DNA of 64,000 nt, from positions 16,435,001 to 16,499,000 of the forward strand of contig OX621241.1 in the NCBI GenBank assembly GCA_951640165.1, written 5' to 3'. The notes beneath the pieces are model-generated. The model ran no database searches. It worked only from the letters and a program-made list of their open reading frames with translations, and had not been told where the DNA came from. The position numbers were made by a program, and so were the translations under genes. How positions within the stretch are numbered: position 1 is the stretch's first letter; each line of letters starts with the position of its first letter. The stretch comes from Pseudoips prasinana (Eukaryota; Arthropoda; Insecta; Lepidoptera; Nolidae). Below, in pieces: positions 19,830-30,292 of this stretch.

Positions 19830-20702
19830 AAAATGCTAAAGATTATTCATCAAGGTGCTACATGTGTAGCACATGAGCACGACAAATTCTCTACTGGAAG
19901 GGACAATATGATGACGTCATGAAACTAGTTAAAACCTGCTCTGTCTGTGAACAAACACAAAGAGACAATATTAAAGATATAGTGCTAGTTAAAAAGATTC
20001 CTACACTTCCATGGCAAATAGTTGCATCTGATCTCTTTGAATTAAACGGAAAAACTTACGTCGTAATCTGTGACAGCTACTCTGGATATTTAGATTTTCA
20101 ACTGCTAAAAGGTCAGTCTTCATGTGAAGTTATAGAACAACTGAAAAGATGGTTTGCTGTACATGGAATACCAGAAGAGCTACAAACTGACAATGGAACA
20201 CAATACATGTCTAGAGAATTCAAGAGTTTTCAAAAAGAATGGAAATTTAACCATGTCACATCCAGTCCACATCACCATCAAGTCAATGGACTCGCCAAAA
20301 AAGCAATTCAAGTAGCCAAGAACATATTAAAAAAATGTAGTATTGACAAGTCTGATGTTCAAATTGCTTTATTAAACTGGAGAAATACACCAAGAAATGA
20401 TATTTTAGGTTCACCCAACCACCGTCTATTCAGCAGAATAACTAAATCTCAAAAAACCAAAAATAATTCAAGGACTCACAGCTGAACTAAAAAGATTAAG
20501 AGGAGAACAAGCGAACTACGGTAATAAACACACTAAAAGACCAGACAATTTTAATATCAGTGATAAAGTCAGACACAAAGTTGAAGGGGCAAGAGTGGTA
20601 GAAAAGCCTGAAGGTCTACCAAGGTCGGTAATTATTAAAACTGATCAAGGCCAAATCCTATGTAGAAACTTCAGTCATCTACACAAGGCACAAGCAGCAT
20701 AA
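19830..20702 (+). pseudogene. Gypsy-type integrase, catalytically dead
   Basis: The zinc-binding region survives in part (IIHQGA...H, then CSVCEQTQR), with a TGA between its His and Cys halves. In the core (frame starting 19919), D38 of ASDLFEL and D91 of TDNGTQY are present. The third acidic residue of D,D-35-E, expected at 127, is Lys (codon AAA, 20297-20299; NGLAKKAIQ). The C-terminal GPY/F-like part (KRLRGEQANYGNKHTK to SHLHKAQAA) lies in another frame and ends at TAA 20700-20702. Confidence 0.8.
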
Positions 20703-21140
20703 CCTGCAACAGAGTGATCGTTCCTGAAACTAAATACACAGATGAACCAGCAGTATAAGAGGTTCCATATCAAGAACAATCACAATCACCAGCTGTTCCT
20801 AAGTCACCCCCAGCGTCAACAAGCTCGTCATCGGACACTTCTAATTATTTGCAGATGTCAAACATGGCGCAACCAGCGACAGCACTACGATCATCAAGAT
20901 TTGGTAAAATAATTAAACCAATAAATAGACTTGATCTTTAATAATAATACTTAAATTAGTAATTACAATATTATTTTGTAAGTTACAGTAAGCAAATAAT
21001 GATTATAGGTATAATTATTTAATTATTAACATAATAGTATGTTATGCAAAAATAGCTATAATTTAATATTATTTTAAAGGTAATTAACATTAATATGTTA
21101 AGTCATATGTATGTTTATAAAACAATGTTTTTAGTTTACA
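20703..21140 (+). other. LTR element 3' internal region, non-coding
   Basis: AT-rich sequence between the end of integrase and the polypurine tract. No envelope-like frame is present. Confidence 0.6.
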
Positions 21141-21152
21141 AAGAAAGGGAGA
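21140..21152 (+). promoter_or_regulatory. polypurine tract
   Basis: The purine run aaagaaagggaga lies immediately before the 3' LTR, where plus-strand synthesis is primed in LTR elements. Confidence 0.8.
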
Positions 21153-21288
21153 TGTAGAGTATAGACAACTAATGTTAAACTTATTAATCATTATGAGATT
21201 CCATAAAAAATATAGTTTTCGTATGTCACATTAACCGCTTACTTATTTTCTTTAAATTAATAATTAAACCAATAATTACAACGTTACA
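21153..21288 (+). repeat. 3' LTR
   Basis: 136 bp, tgtagagtatagacaac to caacgttaca, followed by the second target duplication caaaa (21289-21293). Confidence 0.92.
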
Positions 21289-21293
21289 CAAAA

Positions 21294-22160
21294 GGATACA
21301 TTTTAATCTTTTTCTTAAGTAAACTAAATTTGTACAACAACATGGTATAGTTAGCAAAACTTGTTTACATTTTAATTTACCGCCATACATTTTTAAACAT
21401 GTTTTTGTAACATATTAATTCGTTTATTTAAAATATAACAATCGTATCGAGAGTAAAAGTTATTTAATTAGTCATATGCTACTAAAAACGGTACCGCATA
21501 ACAGTTTTTTTTATTATTTCACAACTTTTGTACGACAAAGTTCGATGATACGATTTTTTACACTTTTATTCTAATTTATATTTATTCTAAACGAAAACAA
21601 CGACACTGAATAAATCGTATACTTTTTATGTTCAAACAAGGCACTTCCAAATGATACTCCCCTTGGTATTCCTAGGTTCTCGTGTTTTTAAATTATGGCT
21701 CTCCGCTTCGGCCTTTGTTTGCAATAAATCAAAATTTTGTTAATTCTTCAACTTTGGGTAAGTAATATCTAAACCTATTCTGAATTTAAAATTACTTACA
21801 TCGTAAGTTGCTAAAGTAAGTATATCGTGGTGACAAATTGATGGACGAGACTATATAAATCATACCGTAATGGTTTTCTTGTCATTTTAGTACTGAACCC
21901 TTCAATGTAACCTTGTCTAAGTTATTAACATTTATGAGACAGATAAGAATCCTATTTTACTCTTTTATTTCGTTATTAAATGTTTACAACAAATACAAGG
22001 TTAATTGAAATAAATGTGCGCGAATATGCAGAAAGAATTGATACAAGTGGCGACCCTTAGTTGAGATATTTCATCTCCATTGCCGCAAGCTGTTGATACC
22101 AAGAGCTTATTCGTCTTTTATGTCAGCTGTTTATATCGATAGCCTGAAAAATTTAGTACA
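21294..22160. other. intergenic AT-rich sequence
   Basis: No gene, repeat or structure recognised. Confidence 0.5.
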
Positions 22161-22162
22161 CA

Positions 22163-22256
22163 CGCCCACGCGAAACAAGCTACCCATATCTGTCAAATTT
22201 CCCCAATTGAAAGTGAACCTTATGCTTTTGTGATAAAGTTGAAAATCTATAAGATA
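22163..22256. mobile_element. MITE A, left half
   Basis: From cacgcccacgcgaaacaagc it follows the left half of the MITE at 7399-7533, including the internal block aaccttatgcttttgtgat and aaagttgaaaatctata. The right terminal repeat is missing here; a matching right end occurs at 23910-23952. Confidence 0.7.
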
Positions 22257-23092
22257 AAGGATAATGCCCATGGATATATGGGATCCCGTACCATCTTGCA
22301 TCAAATTCAAACGTTACTTTTAAGAGACTATACTTATCATACTAACTTCTACAGAAGTTCTTTTTGTAAAGAAAACCCGGGTTTCGGAGTTATTTTAAAA
22401 AAACGTAAATAATCTAACCTAACCTAAAAAGTAGGTAAGTGGGTATATTTTGTTCGATGAAACCAATGACGTAAGTATATAACGTAATGATAACATAATA
22501 TTGACACGCTATACACGAATGAACATTGTTCCTCCAAAAACAGCGTATTTCGCTTATATTAGTAGTTACAAAATCACAACAATCCCGATACAGGGTGCCC
22601 GAGTGACACTCAGGGATTTACTCGACCATTATATTACAGTATGAGTGGGTAACTTATCTAATTGTAATAAACAGTAATAAGGATATAATATCATTGGACG
22701 CTACCGTGTGATAGCATCAATACCAATAAAACATTACCATTAGTGAGGCTAAATAAAGCGCTCATTGAATCTAGAGAGCATCTTACACTATAATAACCCT
22801 TTGGTAATCTATTTTTTTTTGGGTTATTCCCTCCTTTTGGGGAATAGGCTAACTGTTTCCCTTGCAGTGCAAGAATCCTTCGCTTTGGTAATCTTAAAAT
22901 ACTATTTAAGATAGACATGCTTATGCTCGTGTTGTCTTAGTGAAGCGACTAGGTGATGAGACAGGGGAGGTAAGGGATAAAAAAAATAAACAAATAGTTT
23001 CATACTGTTTTTAATAGCGATTCAAAGTCAACAATAATTATTAACAACAACTTAAATCATTCATCATATTCCTGAAAAAAAAAACATCTAAA

Positions 23093-23131
23093 ACGGTAAA
23101 TAGCGTGACTACTCGTCACGCTATTTACCGT
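23093..23131. repeat. perfect hairpin, 17-bp arms
   Basis: Arm acggtaaatagcgtgac, five-base loop, exact complement. It ends two bases before the stop codon of the SWIM-like frame on the minus strand. Confidence 0.85.
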
Positions 23132-23133
23132 CC

Positions 23134-23412
23134 CTAGCTCAAATACCACACTACTGTCATCACATGAGCACAGCGGCCCACTGTTCGCTTATCGCCGAGG
23201 CAGCTGCAGCTATAACCTATTATGCTTTCTAATGTGTTGGCCACAGCATCAGACGTTTGTTCTATTAAATGTGTATGTAGATTTCTGGGTATCAAAAATG
23301 AACAATTGATACATCGGTTTTGCCTAACTGTCGGCATCAGTCTGTTTACTCTACGACTCACAAAGTAACAACAAGTTATTTTTCTCAAAACACAATACAA
23401 TAAAAATCTCAA
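23134..23412 (-). pseudogene. SWIM-type zinc-finger fragment of a transposon-like protein
   Basis: 92-codon minus-strand frame ending at TAG 23134-23136. Its C-terminus reads CSCLGDKRTVGRCAHVMTV, a CxCx9CxH pattern like the SWIM zinc finger found in many transposase-related insect and invertebrate proteins. The rest is unrecognised and the frame has no upstream domain, so it is read as the C-terminal scrap of a mobile-element protein. A true terminal exon of a host gene is the alternative. Confidence 0.45.
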
Positions 23413-23909
23413 TTCAATTCAATTCTCAACTGTAAAAACACAGACAAATGTCAGAAATATGTCTGGCGGGATTTAGGGATGCGATCGATAAATCATAATC
23501 TTTAGTTAGATAATCGATATTGTGTCAATTAGTAAGACTAAATCGATTTGGAGTACTGGTTTAATTTGAATTGTTACGTTATTGAACGAAACGAAAGCAA
23601 TGCTAATACATATAATTCATTTAATGTTTTTGAAGCAAACGTTATAGTTATTTATTATACAAAAGAAACTATTTGAATAACTGGTTAGTCGATTCAACAA
23701 AAATAGTTTCTATTGCATTCACATCTCTATGACCGGTTGTGTGACGACGGAGTAAAACAATGTTCATACTTTTAAACTTTAAAATTAAATTCCCTGTTCA
23801 AACATCAAATCCGTGAACCGTAATGTCCTAAAATAGTATGAAAATAATTACTCTACAATATGATCTTAATGCATGATACTTCTTGGTACCAGTTTTGGTC
23901 ATTCTCTTT

Positions 23910-23952
23910 TGACAGATTGGGGTAGTTGGATGTGCGGGCCTCTGTACCACTC
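23910..23952. mobile_element. MITE A, right terminal repeat
   Basis: tttgacagattggggtagt, tggatgtgcgggcctctgta matches the right end of MITE A (gatgtgctggcgtctgta). It lies about 1.65 kb from the unpaired left half at 22163. Confidence 0.65.
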
Positions 23953-24654
23953 TGAAGACGGCGTTTTTTAGGTTTTATGGGGAACAATTTTAGGAAATTT
24001 CTTTCACCTATGAAAGCAAGCTGCGCGTTACTTGATTTGTAGTCTTATTTGTTTGAATGTTTCAGTCCCCACTCGTCTCTATTGCGAACCAGAGAAATCC
24101 GCATAGGCTAAATCAGACAATAATATAAAAAAAAAGTTCAAATGTTGTCAGCCTTAAACTAGATAAGTACCAAGACTTGATAAATTTTATAACCCGTCTA
24201 AAGATTTTTTGAATCCTGAAATCAGGTAAGTAGTTACTATTTCAAGAAAGACGTGTCGGGCCTGTAATGCTACAAACTAAAGGAGCTGCAAATGTATTTG
24301 TATGGTTTTTAACTGTGTGGCAATCAGTAAAGTGATGATGGTGTCATAAGCATAAGGCAGTAATTCGGCGTTTGCGATTCTTAAATTAGACTGACTTGTA
24401 GAACTATTAATATATAATAGTCGTGTCATATTCAGCATACAATACAGCTATGCAGTCAATCTATGTTTCAATATGCAACAGATCTTTATAACATAGAATT
24501 ATTATAGAGCACCAATTAATTTTATAGAAAGCAATAATCAAACATCGGAAAAGCTATACTTAGGTATATGTTTTGGAAGATACTATTCCCAAAAATGTTA
24601 ATAAATTCTTTAAAAACTAAAATAACACCGTTTTATTTTTAAAATAAATCATAG

Positions 24655-24855
24655 ATGAGAATCTTACAGACTTCATGCCATATAAAAAAGAAATATAGGT
24701 TTATAGAGTCCAAACTAGAAGACGAGCCACCAAATCCTCAATATATGGAATGGGCCGAAAAAACTTTGTTCAATATTTCGAATTTAAAAATTGAATCGGT
24801 TCCCACACAATGTAAAACATCTTGGGCATCATTAATAAAGTTCCTTGATACCTAA
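24655..24855 (+). CDS. unrecognised 66-codon frame, possible terminal exon
   Basis: ATG follows a possible acceptor (aaataaatcatag at 24642-24654). The frame encodes a charged sequence (KKKYRFIESKLEDEPPNPQ, YMEWAEKTLFNISNLKIE) with mixed composition more like a real protein than a chance frame in AT-rich DNA. TAA at 24853-24855 is followed by AATAAA at 24879-24884. A consensus donor CAG|GTAAGT lies upstream near 24225, but its phase does not clearly fit. I do not recognise the protein. Confidence 0.35.
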   Translation: MRILQTSCHIKKKYRFIESKLEDEPPNPQYMEWAEKTLFNISNLKIESVPTQCKTSWASLIKFLDT

Positions 24856-24878
24856 ATACCTGTCATTTTGAAAGTTTA

Positions 24879-24884
24879 AATAAA
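24879..24884 (+). terminator. candidate poly(A) signal after the 66-codon frame
   Basis: AATAAA 24 bp after the stop codon of the frame at 24655-24855. It has value only if that frame is real. Confidence 0.3.
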
Positions 24885-24982
24885 AAATTAGGAATAACCT
24901 AACTATTTATTTAAACTTTAAAAATTACATAGGTACTTGTCATATAAACTTTCATGGAACGACAGTTTTTTTCTTTTTAATA

Positions 24983-25070
24983 ATATCCTGGGACATTATT
25001 CACACACGGCCATCTGATCCCAAACTAAGCAGAGCTTACTACTTACTACTTTACTATGGAAATATTTTAT
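24983..25070 (-). mobile_element. SINE B 3' tail fragment
   Basis: aatatcctgggacattattc, cacacggccatctgatccca, aactaagcagagc is the reverse complement of the SINE B 3' body. Head missing. Confidence 0.6.
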
Positions 25071-25320
25071 ATAGTAAGCGCGTGATTCAAGTACTGTATG
25101 TTTATTTATAAACATAATCACAACCACTGACTACCGTCTTCCTAACTTAAACATTCACGAACTTCTATACAACCGTCTACATATTTTATCTCTTTTAGGA
25201 GAACAGCATTTGAGAATTTTCTTTTTTTGTTAATTTTTTTATGACAAGTTGGAGTAGCTAGATTCAGTGTACCTCTTGGCTGTGCGTTTAAAAAATAACG
25301 GTTTGTATTAATGCAGGCTA

Positions 25321-25774
25321 AAAAAACCGGCCAAGTGCGAGTCAGACTCGCCCATGAAGGGTTCCGTAACAGCAAGTATTTCACTTGATTAAATGAAAGG
25401 TCAATTGCGGTTTACGATTTATGACGTATTAAAAAAAACTATTTACTAAATCTCGTTCAAACCAATTTTCGGTGGAAATTTGCATGGTAATGTACATCAT
25501 ATATTTTTTTAGTTTTATCATCTCTCATATAGTTATATCATATCTCAGTTTCAGTTCTATGTATGGGGAACCATCAAAATTGTTGTACTTTTTCTTTTTT
25601 TTTGTGTGAAAATATAATGCGGTTTACAGAATACATATACTTACCAAGTTTCAACAGTACAGCTCTTATAGTTTCGGAAAAAAGTGGCTGTGGCATACGG
25701 ACGGACAGACAGACCGACATTACGAATCTAAAAGGGTTCCGTTTTTTGCAATTTGGCTACGGAACCCTAAAAAG
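25321..25774 (+). repeat. lepidopteran 'ggccaagtgcgagtc' repeat, forward copy
   Basis: Starts accggccaagtgcgagtcag and ends tttggctacggaacccta. Inside are gaaaggtcaattgcggtttac and the gacggacagacagaccgac block. This is the most complete uninterrupted copy and shows what the interrupted copy at 44404-48129 looked like. Confidence 0.8.
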
Positions 25775-25984
25775 CACTTGTAAATGTAGGAAGTGGATTA
25801 TCAGATCGGCGGGTTGTATTGACTAATGTTTAAGAATCTTAACTGTCAAAACTCACTGTCGATATTTATAGTCTAGTCGAGGTAACCACATCGTGTCTAA
25901 ATTGTATTTTCTATATTGAGCTAAGAATTTAATACTATTATTTTGACCAGCCAGGTCCAGTGCGCTCCAAAGTAGGCCCAGCGA

Positions 25985-26318
25985 AACAAATCCAGCAATA
26001 TTGTTGCACATATACCACCAGTTGTTTTAGTGTTTTTATTTAATATGATCTCATGGTAGATAAGATACAAAATAAATTCACAAGGTTTCTGTATTTGAAG
26101 CAGTACGGAGTATATCCCATCCACCCGCTTATGTATCAAACTCTCTTCGTTATAGGGATGGTTGGATACTATAAATTGGAGGTGAGACCAAACTTAGCTC
26201 TATATACTGCTTCTCTGTATTTCGCGGCAAGATTTATAATCCTGAGGTGTTGGAATCATTAGAATTTATGGTTCCAAGTATTAGGTTAAGACAGGGGCCG
26301 AGAGGAAGGCTGTTTAAG
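25985..26318 (+). pseudogene. LINE RT C-terminal fragment (Jockey/CR1-like)
   Basis: The frame from about 26053 reads KIQNKFTRFLYLKQYGVYP, then LMYQTLFVIGMVGYYKLEVR. After a shift it continues NPEVLESLEFMVPSIRLRQ. This is the C-terminal region after the RT domain of Jockey/CR1-type elements. It is cut at 26318 by the MITE. Confidence 0.7.
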
Positions 26319-26714
26319 TGCCTGTTCACACTAGCGATTAGTCCGGCAATTTTTCAGCGATTTCACGGCGAGGCAAGATCGGAGCGTGCACGTGGCGACA
26401 TTGCTGCGACTTATCCATCGCCAAGTACTCGCGGCGAGCACGCCACGATCTCGCCGTTGTCATCGTCATAGGCTTTCTCATTCACAAAATGGATGTTTTC
26501 GAAATGAATGAATAAACTACCCACTTTTCGCTACCGTTCTGCAGACTAGGTACTAGTCTGCAGAACGGTAGCGAAAAGTGGGTTGTTTGCTGAAAAAAAA
26601 TAATCGCGGTGAAATTGCGGCATGCTTTCCGCGGGCACGCGGTAATGGATAAATCGTGATCTCGATTTCACCTCGCCGTGAAATCGCCGGACAAATCGCT
26701 AGTGTGAACAGGCC
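26319..26714. mobile_element. MITE with 'gcctgttcacactagcg' terminal inverted repeats
   Basis: Left end tgcctgttcacactagcgat, right end the complement, ctagtgtgaacaggccct. The inverted repeats reach inward through the tccggc and tttcacggcgagg blocks. About 395 bp, non-coding; the open frame across it is chance. It contains a 31-bp-arm hairpin at 26519-26583 that is not part of the terminal repeats. Confidence 0.75.
26519..26583. repeat. perfect hairpin, 31-bp arms, 3-nt loop
   Basis: Left arm 26519-26549, loop gta, right arm 26553-26583, no mismatch seen. With one mismatch it extends a few bases further each way. Confidence 0.88.
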
Positions 26715-26860
26715 CTAAAGGCCCATCAGCTAGGAATTATATCTTCAAATTTTTACCAATTAGCACCTCATTAAAGATACTTAACGAAGTCTCCCAAATA
26801 CTGGACATATTTACTTATAGGTACAGTGGCGGATTTTTGTGAGAGTGACTCTTGAATACT

Positions 26861-27000
26861 TGACATGATTGTAAGGATTACATCCAGACTCAGAACAACT
26901 ATTTATGGGTCCCACAAATAGTTGTCCGGCGCGGGACTCGAACCTGCGACACGAAGCGGCGAGGCGACTGTCTTAGCCGCTGCGCCACACGTGCAGTCTA
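26861..27000 (-). mobile_element. tRNA-derived SINE (family A)
   Basis: On the minus strand: gactgcacgtgtggcgcagc, ggctaagacagtcgcc, then B-box-like ggttcgagtcccgcgcc, then gacaactatttgtgggaccc. Same order as at 61321-61510. Confidence 0.8.
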
Positions 27001-27759
27001 GTACTAGTAGTGTTGCAAATGGATAATTATTGCATTGGGTGTCAACCTGTAATGTTAATTATGTTGTGATAAATCAATTTTACTGTGAATTTATACATAA
27101 ACAATCCGAAAGGCTACTTTTATTGTTCTTTAATGTTAAAGATTAAATACAACGTTAAAATGTTAAAGACAACGCCGCTAAGCAATGAGAGTATGGCCCT
27201 ACGAGTTGTAAATTGGGAATATCATCTGTCCACGTCTAGATAATTGATGCGCTACCCAGGCCAACAGTTATCTTGATCTCGTTATCTCGTTTGCACGGAC
27301 AGTCTGCCACCATCACAGTGTACGACCAAACGTTTTACATTCTGCCTTACATTGCTAGATAGGTATATATATCGTATCGATATATCTTCGTATCTATAAT
27401 TTAATACAATTTGAATCTTATTTTCTTTCTAACAAAAGAATAACAAAAGAATTCCGATCTTCAATCATAACGTGCAAATAATGAGTCCTAGTAGACAATT
27501 GAACAACATTCCACTCAAATGCAAAGAAATATTAACAGAGCAGTCGATAAATTAATCATAAATGTTGGCATATTATTAAATCGGAAGATAACGAGTAACA
27601 ATGGGCGTTGTGTATTCGCAATACTAACTCCATCTGCAGCAACGTCAATTGTTTATTTATTGAACATTGTGTAGGTACTTATAGCACAAATAATGGAATG
27701 AGAAACGCGTACCCGCAGTCTCCAGTGTAAAACTGACAACAAATATATACGTCTCGTAC
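27001..27759. other. intergenic sequence upstream of gene 2
   Basis: AT-rich, no repeat family recognised. GC and CpG rise abruptly from about 27760. Confidence 0.5.
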
Positions 27760-28087
27760 AACCAGTCGAGTTGCGGGCGCGCGGCCGGTTCCGCGATAAC
27801 GTTCGCTGTCGATAGCGCACAATCGGCGCAGTTCGCGACCGGCTCTAATTTTACGGGAAGTTTACGTTAGTCATTATCGGCGCAAGGAGCGATAATCCTT
27901 GTTTGTAAAGGCGCCGGCGGCGTGCTGATGTGTTCGCGCGCCTCGCCCTCCGCGTCTGTAGTGCCGCATCGGCCCCGCGACGCGCTCATCAATAAGGAAT
28001 AATGAGTCAACAGTGCTCCCAGAGCCGGACATATCGCGTCACAGTTCCTAGTGTTTGTGTTGTGTTCGAAGACAGTGCCGGTGAGAG
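27760..28087 (+). promoter_or_regulatory. CpG-rich promoter / 5' UTR of gene 2
   Basis: A CpG-dense island (cgagttgcgggcgcgcggcc, ggcgccggcggcgtg) in AT-rich surroundings, ending at the ATG of exon 1. An initiator-like ccagtcg lies near 27762. No TATA box was seen, as expected for this kind of promoter. The transcription start is not determinable from sequence. The 5' UTR contains an upstream ATG (28002). Confidence 0.5.
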
Positions 28088-28163
28088 ATGTCATCGGTGC
28101 AGTTCAGTTTCCCGCCGGAGAGCTTCTCTGCAGTGTATTCCGGAGATGACACAACAAATGTGA
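28002..28163 (+). other. upstream ORF overlapping the start of gene 2
   Basis: An ATG at 28002 opens 53 codons (MSQQCSQSRTYRVTVPS...) in a different frame. They overlap the whole exon 1 coding part and stop at 28161-28163, three bases before the donor. If translated it would compete with the main start, so it could lower expression. The main frame is preferred because it stays open through three spliced exons. Confidence 0.35.
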
Positions 28164-28165
28164 AT
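28088..28165 (+). CDS. gene 2, coding exon 1 (unrecognised protein)
   Basis: ATG at 28088 with 26 codons (MSSVQFSFPPESFSAVYSG then DDTTNVN) and a consensus donor GTGAGT at 28166-28171. It lies at the 3' edge of a CpG-rich island, as expected for a first exon. It ends in phase 0, matching the acceptor at 34155. The product is Ser/Pro/Phe-rich and probably disordered. No family recognised; a regulatory protein is possible but not shown. Confidence 0.5.
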
Positions 28166-28171
28166 GTGAGT

Positions 28172-29074
28172 AGGTACCGGTGAGTGGCGAAAGGCGCCGC
28201 TGACGCGTGGGTGTGCACGCGGACAAGGCCGCGAAGGCGCACACTGGTGCATTCAACTCGTTTAGCGAAGTAGTCAATAAGACTCGATAAGTACGTATCT
28301 AGGTATGTCTACGAGCCTTAGCTCGCACATTCTCACAATACAACTAGCCAGTTTAGCGATTGGCACGGTAACGTATTGATCATAGACAACAGGTCAGCAT
28401 GCGGCACAGGGTCATTAAACGGACAACGGATATTATTTGATGATTTATGAATTACCTACATCCACTAGCTAGGTAAACTTGTTATTAAAAGTTGTTCGCT
28501 TATTGGTCTGGTTGTATTAATGCTAATCGAACATTACTTATTCAACTGGTAGTATAAAACATAAGTACCTGCCTTGCAGATCTATAAAATTGCTAAAACA
28601 AAACAAATCAATGTAGATATCGCTTAGTCTAAAAAACAAAACGTAGGTAACGTGTCCATATCTATGTATATAGTGTGGATAACTCACAATTAGATAAAAC
28701 ACTTATAAAATAATTATTTTTGTGGAATTTCTTGCCAAACAGTTCAAGATTAATACCGGGGTCATTTTTTAGATAAAATGTACCTAGGTACTGGAATTCT
28801 TATTGGGAAAATATAATGTTATGATATGACGAATTGGTTCGTATTGTGCTACCGGCAATTTTGTAGGTACTCCGATATATGTTGTACCTACCTCACGCTA
28901 TAAATATCCTGCCTGTAACGTCTATGTACATATTTTCTGAGTGAACTGATCTGTAGGTAGGCTCGTGGCAAAAATATACCTAGCCTTATTAGTGTGTTGA
29001 AACAATTAACTCCAGTATTACAGTAGGTAGGTGTTTATCTTAGCAATTCAACAATAATATATAAATACCTTGGT
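28172..29074 (+). other. start of intron 1 of gene 2
   Basis: AT-rich with frequent 'taggtac' words. No repeat family or exon recognised. Confidence 0.5.
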
Positions 29075-29197
29075 ACACACGGCTACACATCAAGCTATAC
29101 ATTTCCAGTATAAGCTGACCTCTCATTGTATGGAAATCCTATACAATGCGGGATCAGCGTATACTGGAAATGTGTAGCTTGATGTGTAGCTGTGTGA
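29075..29197. mobile_element. MITE B
   Basis: About 123 bp. The left end cacacggctacacatcaagc continues into tatacatttccagtata. The right end is its reverse complement (tatactggaaatgtgtagc, ttgatgtgtagctgtgtg). Non-coding, loop about 45 bp. Superfamily not assigned. Confidence 0.8.
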
Positions 29198-29204
29198 ACA
29201 ACTA

Positions 29205-29456
29205 ACACACTGCCATCTGATCCCAAACTAGCCAGAGTTACCAGTAGCTACTAAGTTCTCTGGTTACTATTATAACTTATAAACATACTTACTTATATAT
29301 TTTTAATTCAATACATATGATACATAAATTATACCCAGGCACAGAACAAATAATCGTGCTCATCACACAAACATTTTTCCTGGGTCGGAACCGAACCCAC
29401 GACCTCTGGAAACCACTTAGCACTCAAGCTACTAACCAGTAGGCCAACAGGCCAGT
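29205..29456 (-). mobile_element. tRNA-derived SINE (family B)
   Basis: On the minus strand it starts actggcctgttggcctac, has the B box gggttcggttccgac, and ends with gatcagatggcagtgt. Same family as 5690-5945 and nearly complete. Confidence 0.75.
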
Positions 29457-30292
29457 CAAAATATTATTTGATGGATTTACAAATTAATGGTAAAAGTAAA
29501 ACTTTAAATCACATTTTGCCCAAAACGGGGAGATACTATTGACGTCGGTTCTAACAACTCTAGGAAATGTATCTTCCTGCAGTTCACTAGGTGACTTGAC
29601 AGGTTAGGCAAGCGGATAATGGGCTATGCTCTGAGAGGACGCTCCGTATACACAAAAGTCTTGGTCACGCTCGAAATTTGTTGTTATGAATCGCTATTAG
29701 TCCCAAAATTACGACGTAAAGATAACCGGTCAGAAAAATAAACACGTATATTCGTAAGTCTTCAGTCGCAACAAAATCCTGAAAAAAGCATGGTGAGGAT
29801 CAAAAATCTTTCGAATTTTTCATTTTTACTGTGATCTAATTACTACAGGATACCATTTGCACACAAAAAAATTTCTTCGACATTTTGTAACAACTTGAGA
29901 CCCTAGATCGAAAATTAAAGCATGCTCCTACGAGTGATCTGAACTGAATTTATTTCATGATCGCATATTGAGAGATGGTTATATTGAACGAGCACACATC
30001 AATGAACAAAATCAATGAATCTAATCAAATTTATATTGATCATCAAATTGATGCAACATTATGTAAACCATTGTTAAAGATTATTAAAATTTTTCTTTTT
30101 TATAAATACGGATTAAAATACCTATACCTATCTAAAATTGTTTAAGTTAAATAATACCATTTGAATCTGACTCTGATAAATTTGACGAACCTAATAATTG
30201 AAGTGTCTAATTCGACGTGAGCTAATAGGATAGAGCGTTAAACCACAGGTATTTTAATTTGGATACATACATGATTACACTTTTCTCTGACA
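29457..30292. other. intron sequence, nothing recognised
   Basis: AT-rich sequence without recognised repeat, open frame or hairpin. Confidence 0.4.

Larger units (their letters stand above)
10097..21288 (+). mobile_element. Gypsy-type (Mag/K02A2.6-like) LTR retrotransposon with nested insertions
   Basis: A complete frame of an LTR element: 136-bp LTRs at 10097-10232 and 21153-21288 (TG...CA), a primer binding site after the left LTR, a polypurine tract before the right LTR, and the same five bases (caaaa) at 10092-10096 and 21289-21293 as target duplication. Only the first 28 gag codons survive, then pol resumes inside RT at about 18575. The missing part is replaced by three LINE pieces (10381-18100). 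RT, RNase H and integrase are broken by stops and a lost catalytic residue. By eye the LTRs differ at 5 of 136 positions, so it is not a very recent insertion. Short LTRs and the integrase style suggest the Mag-like clade first known from Bombyx; this is an inference. No envelope gene. Confidence 0.9.

Noticed and set aside
20703..21140. Envelope gene in the LTR element
   Set aside because: No frame of useful length, no signal peptide or membrane segment between integrase and the polypurine tract.
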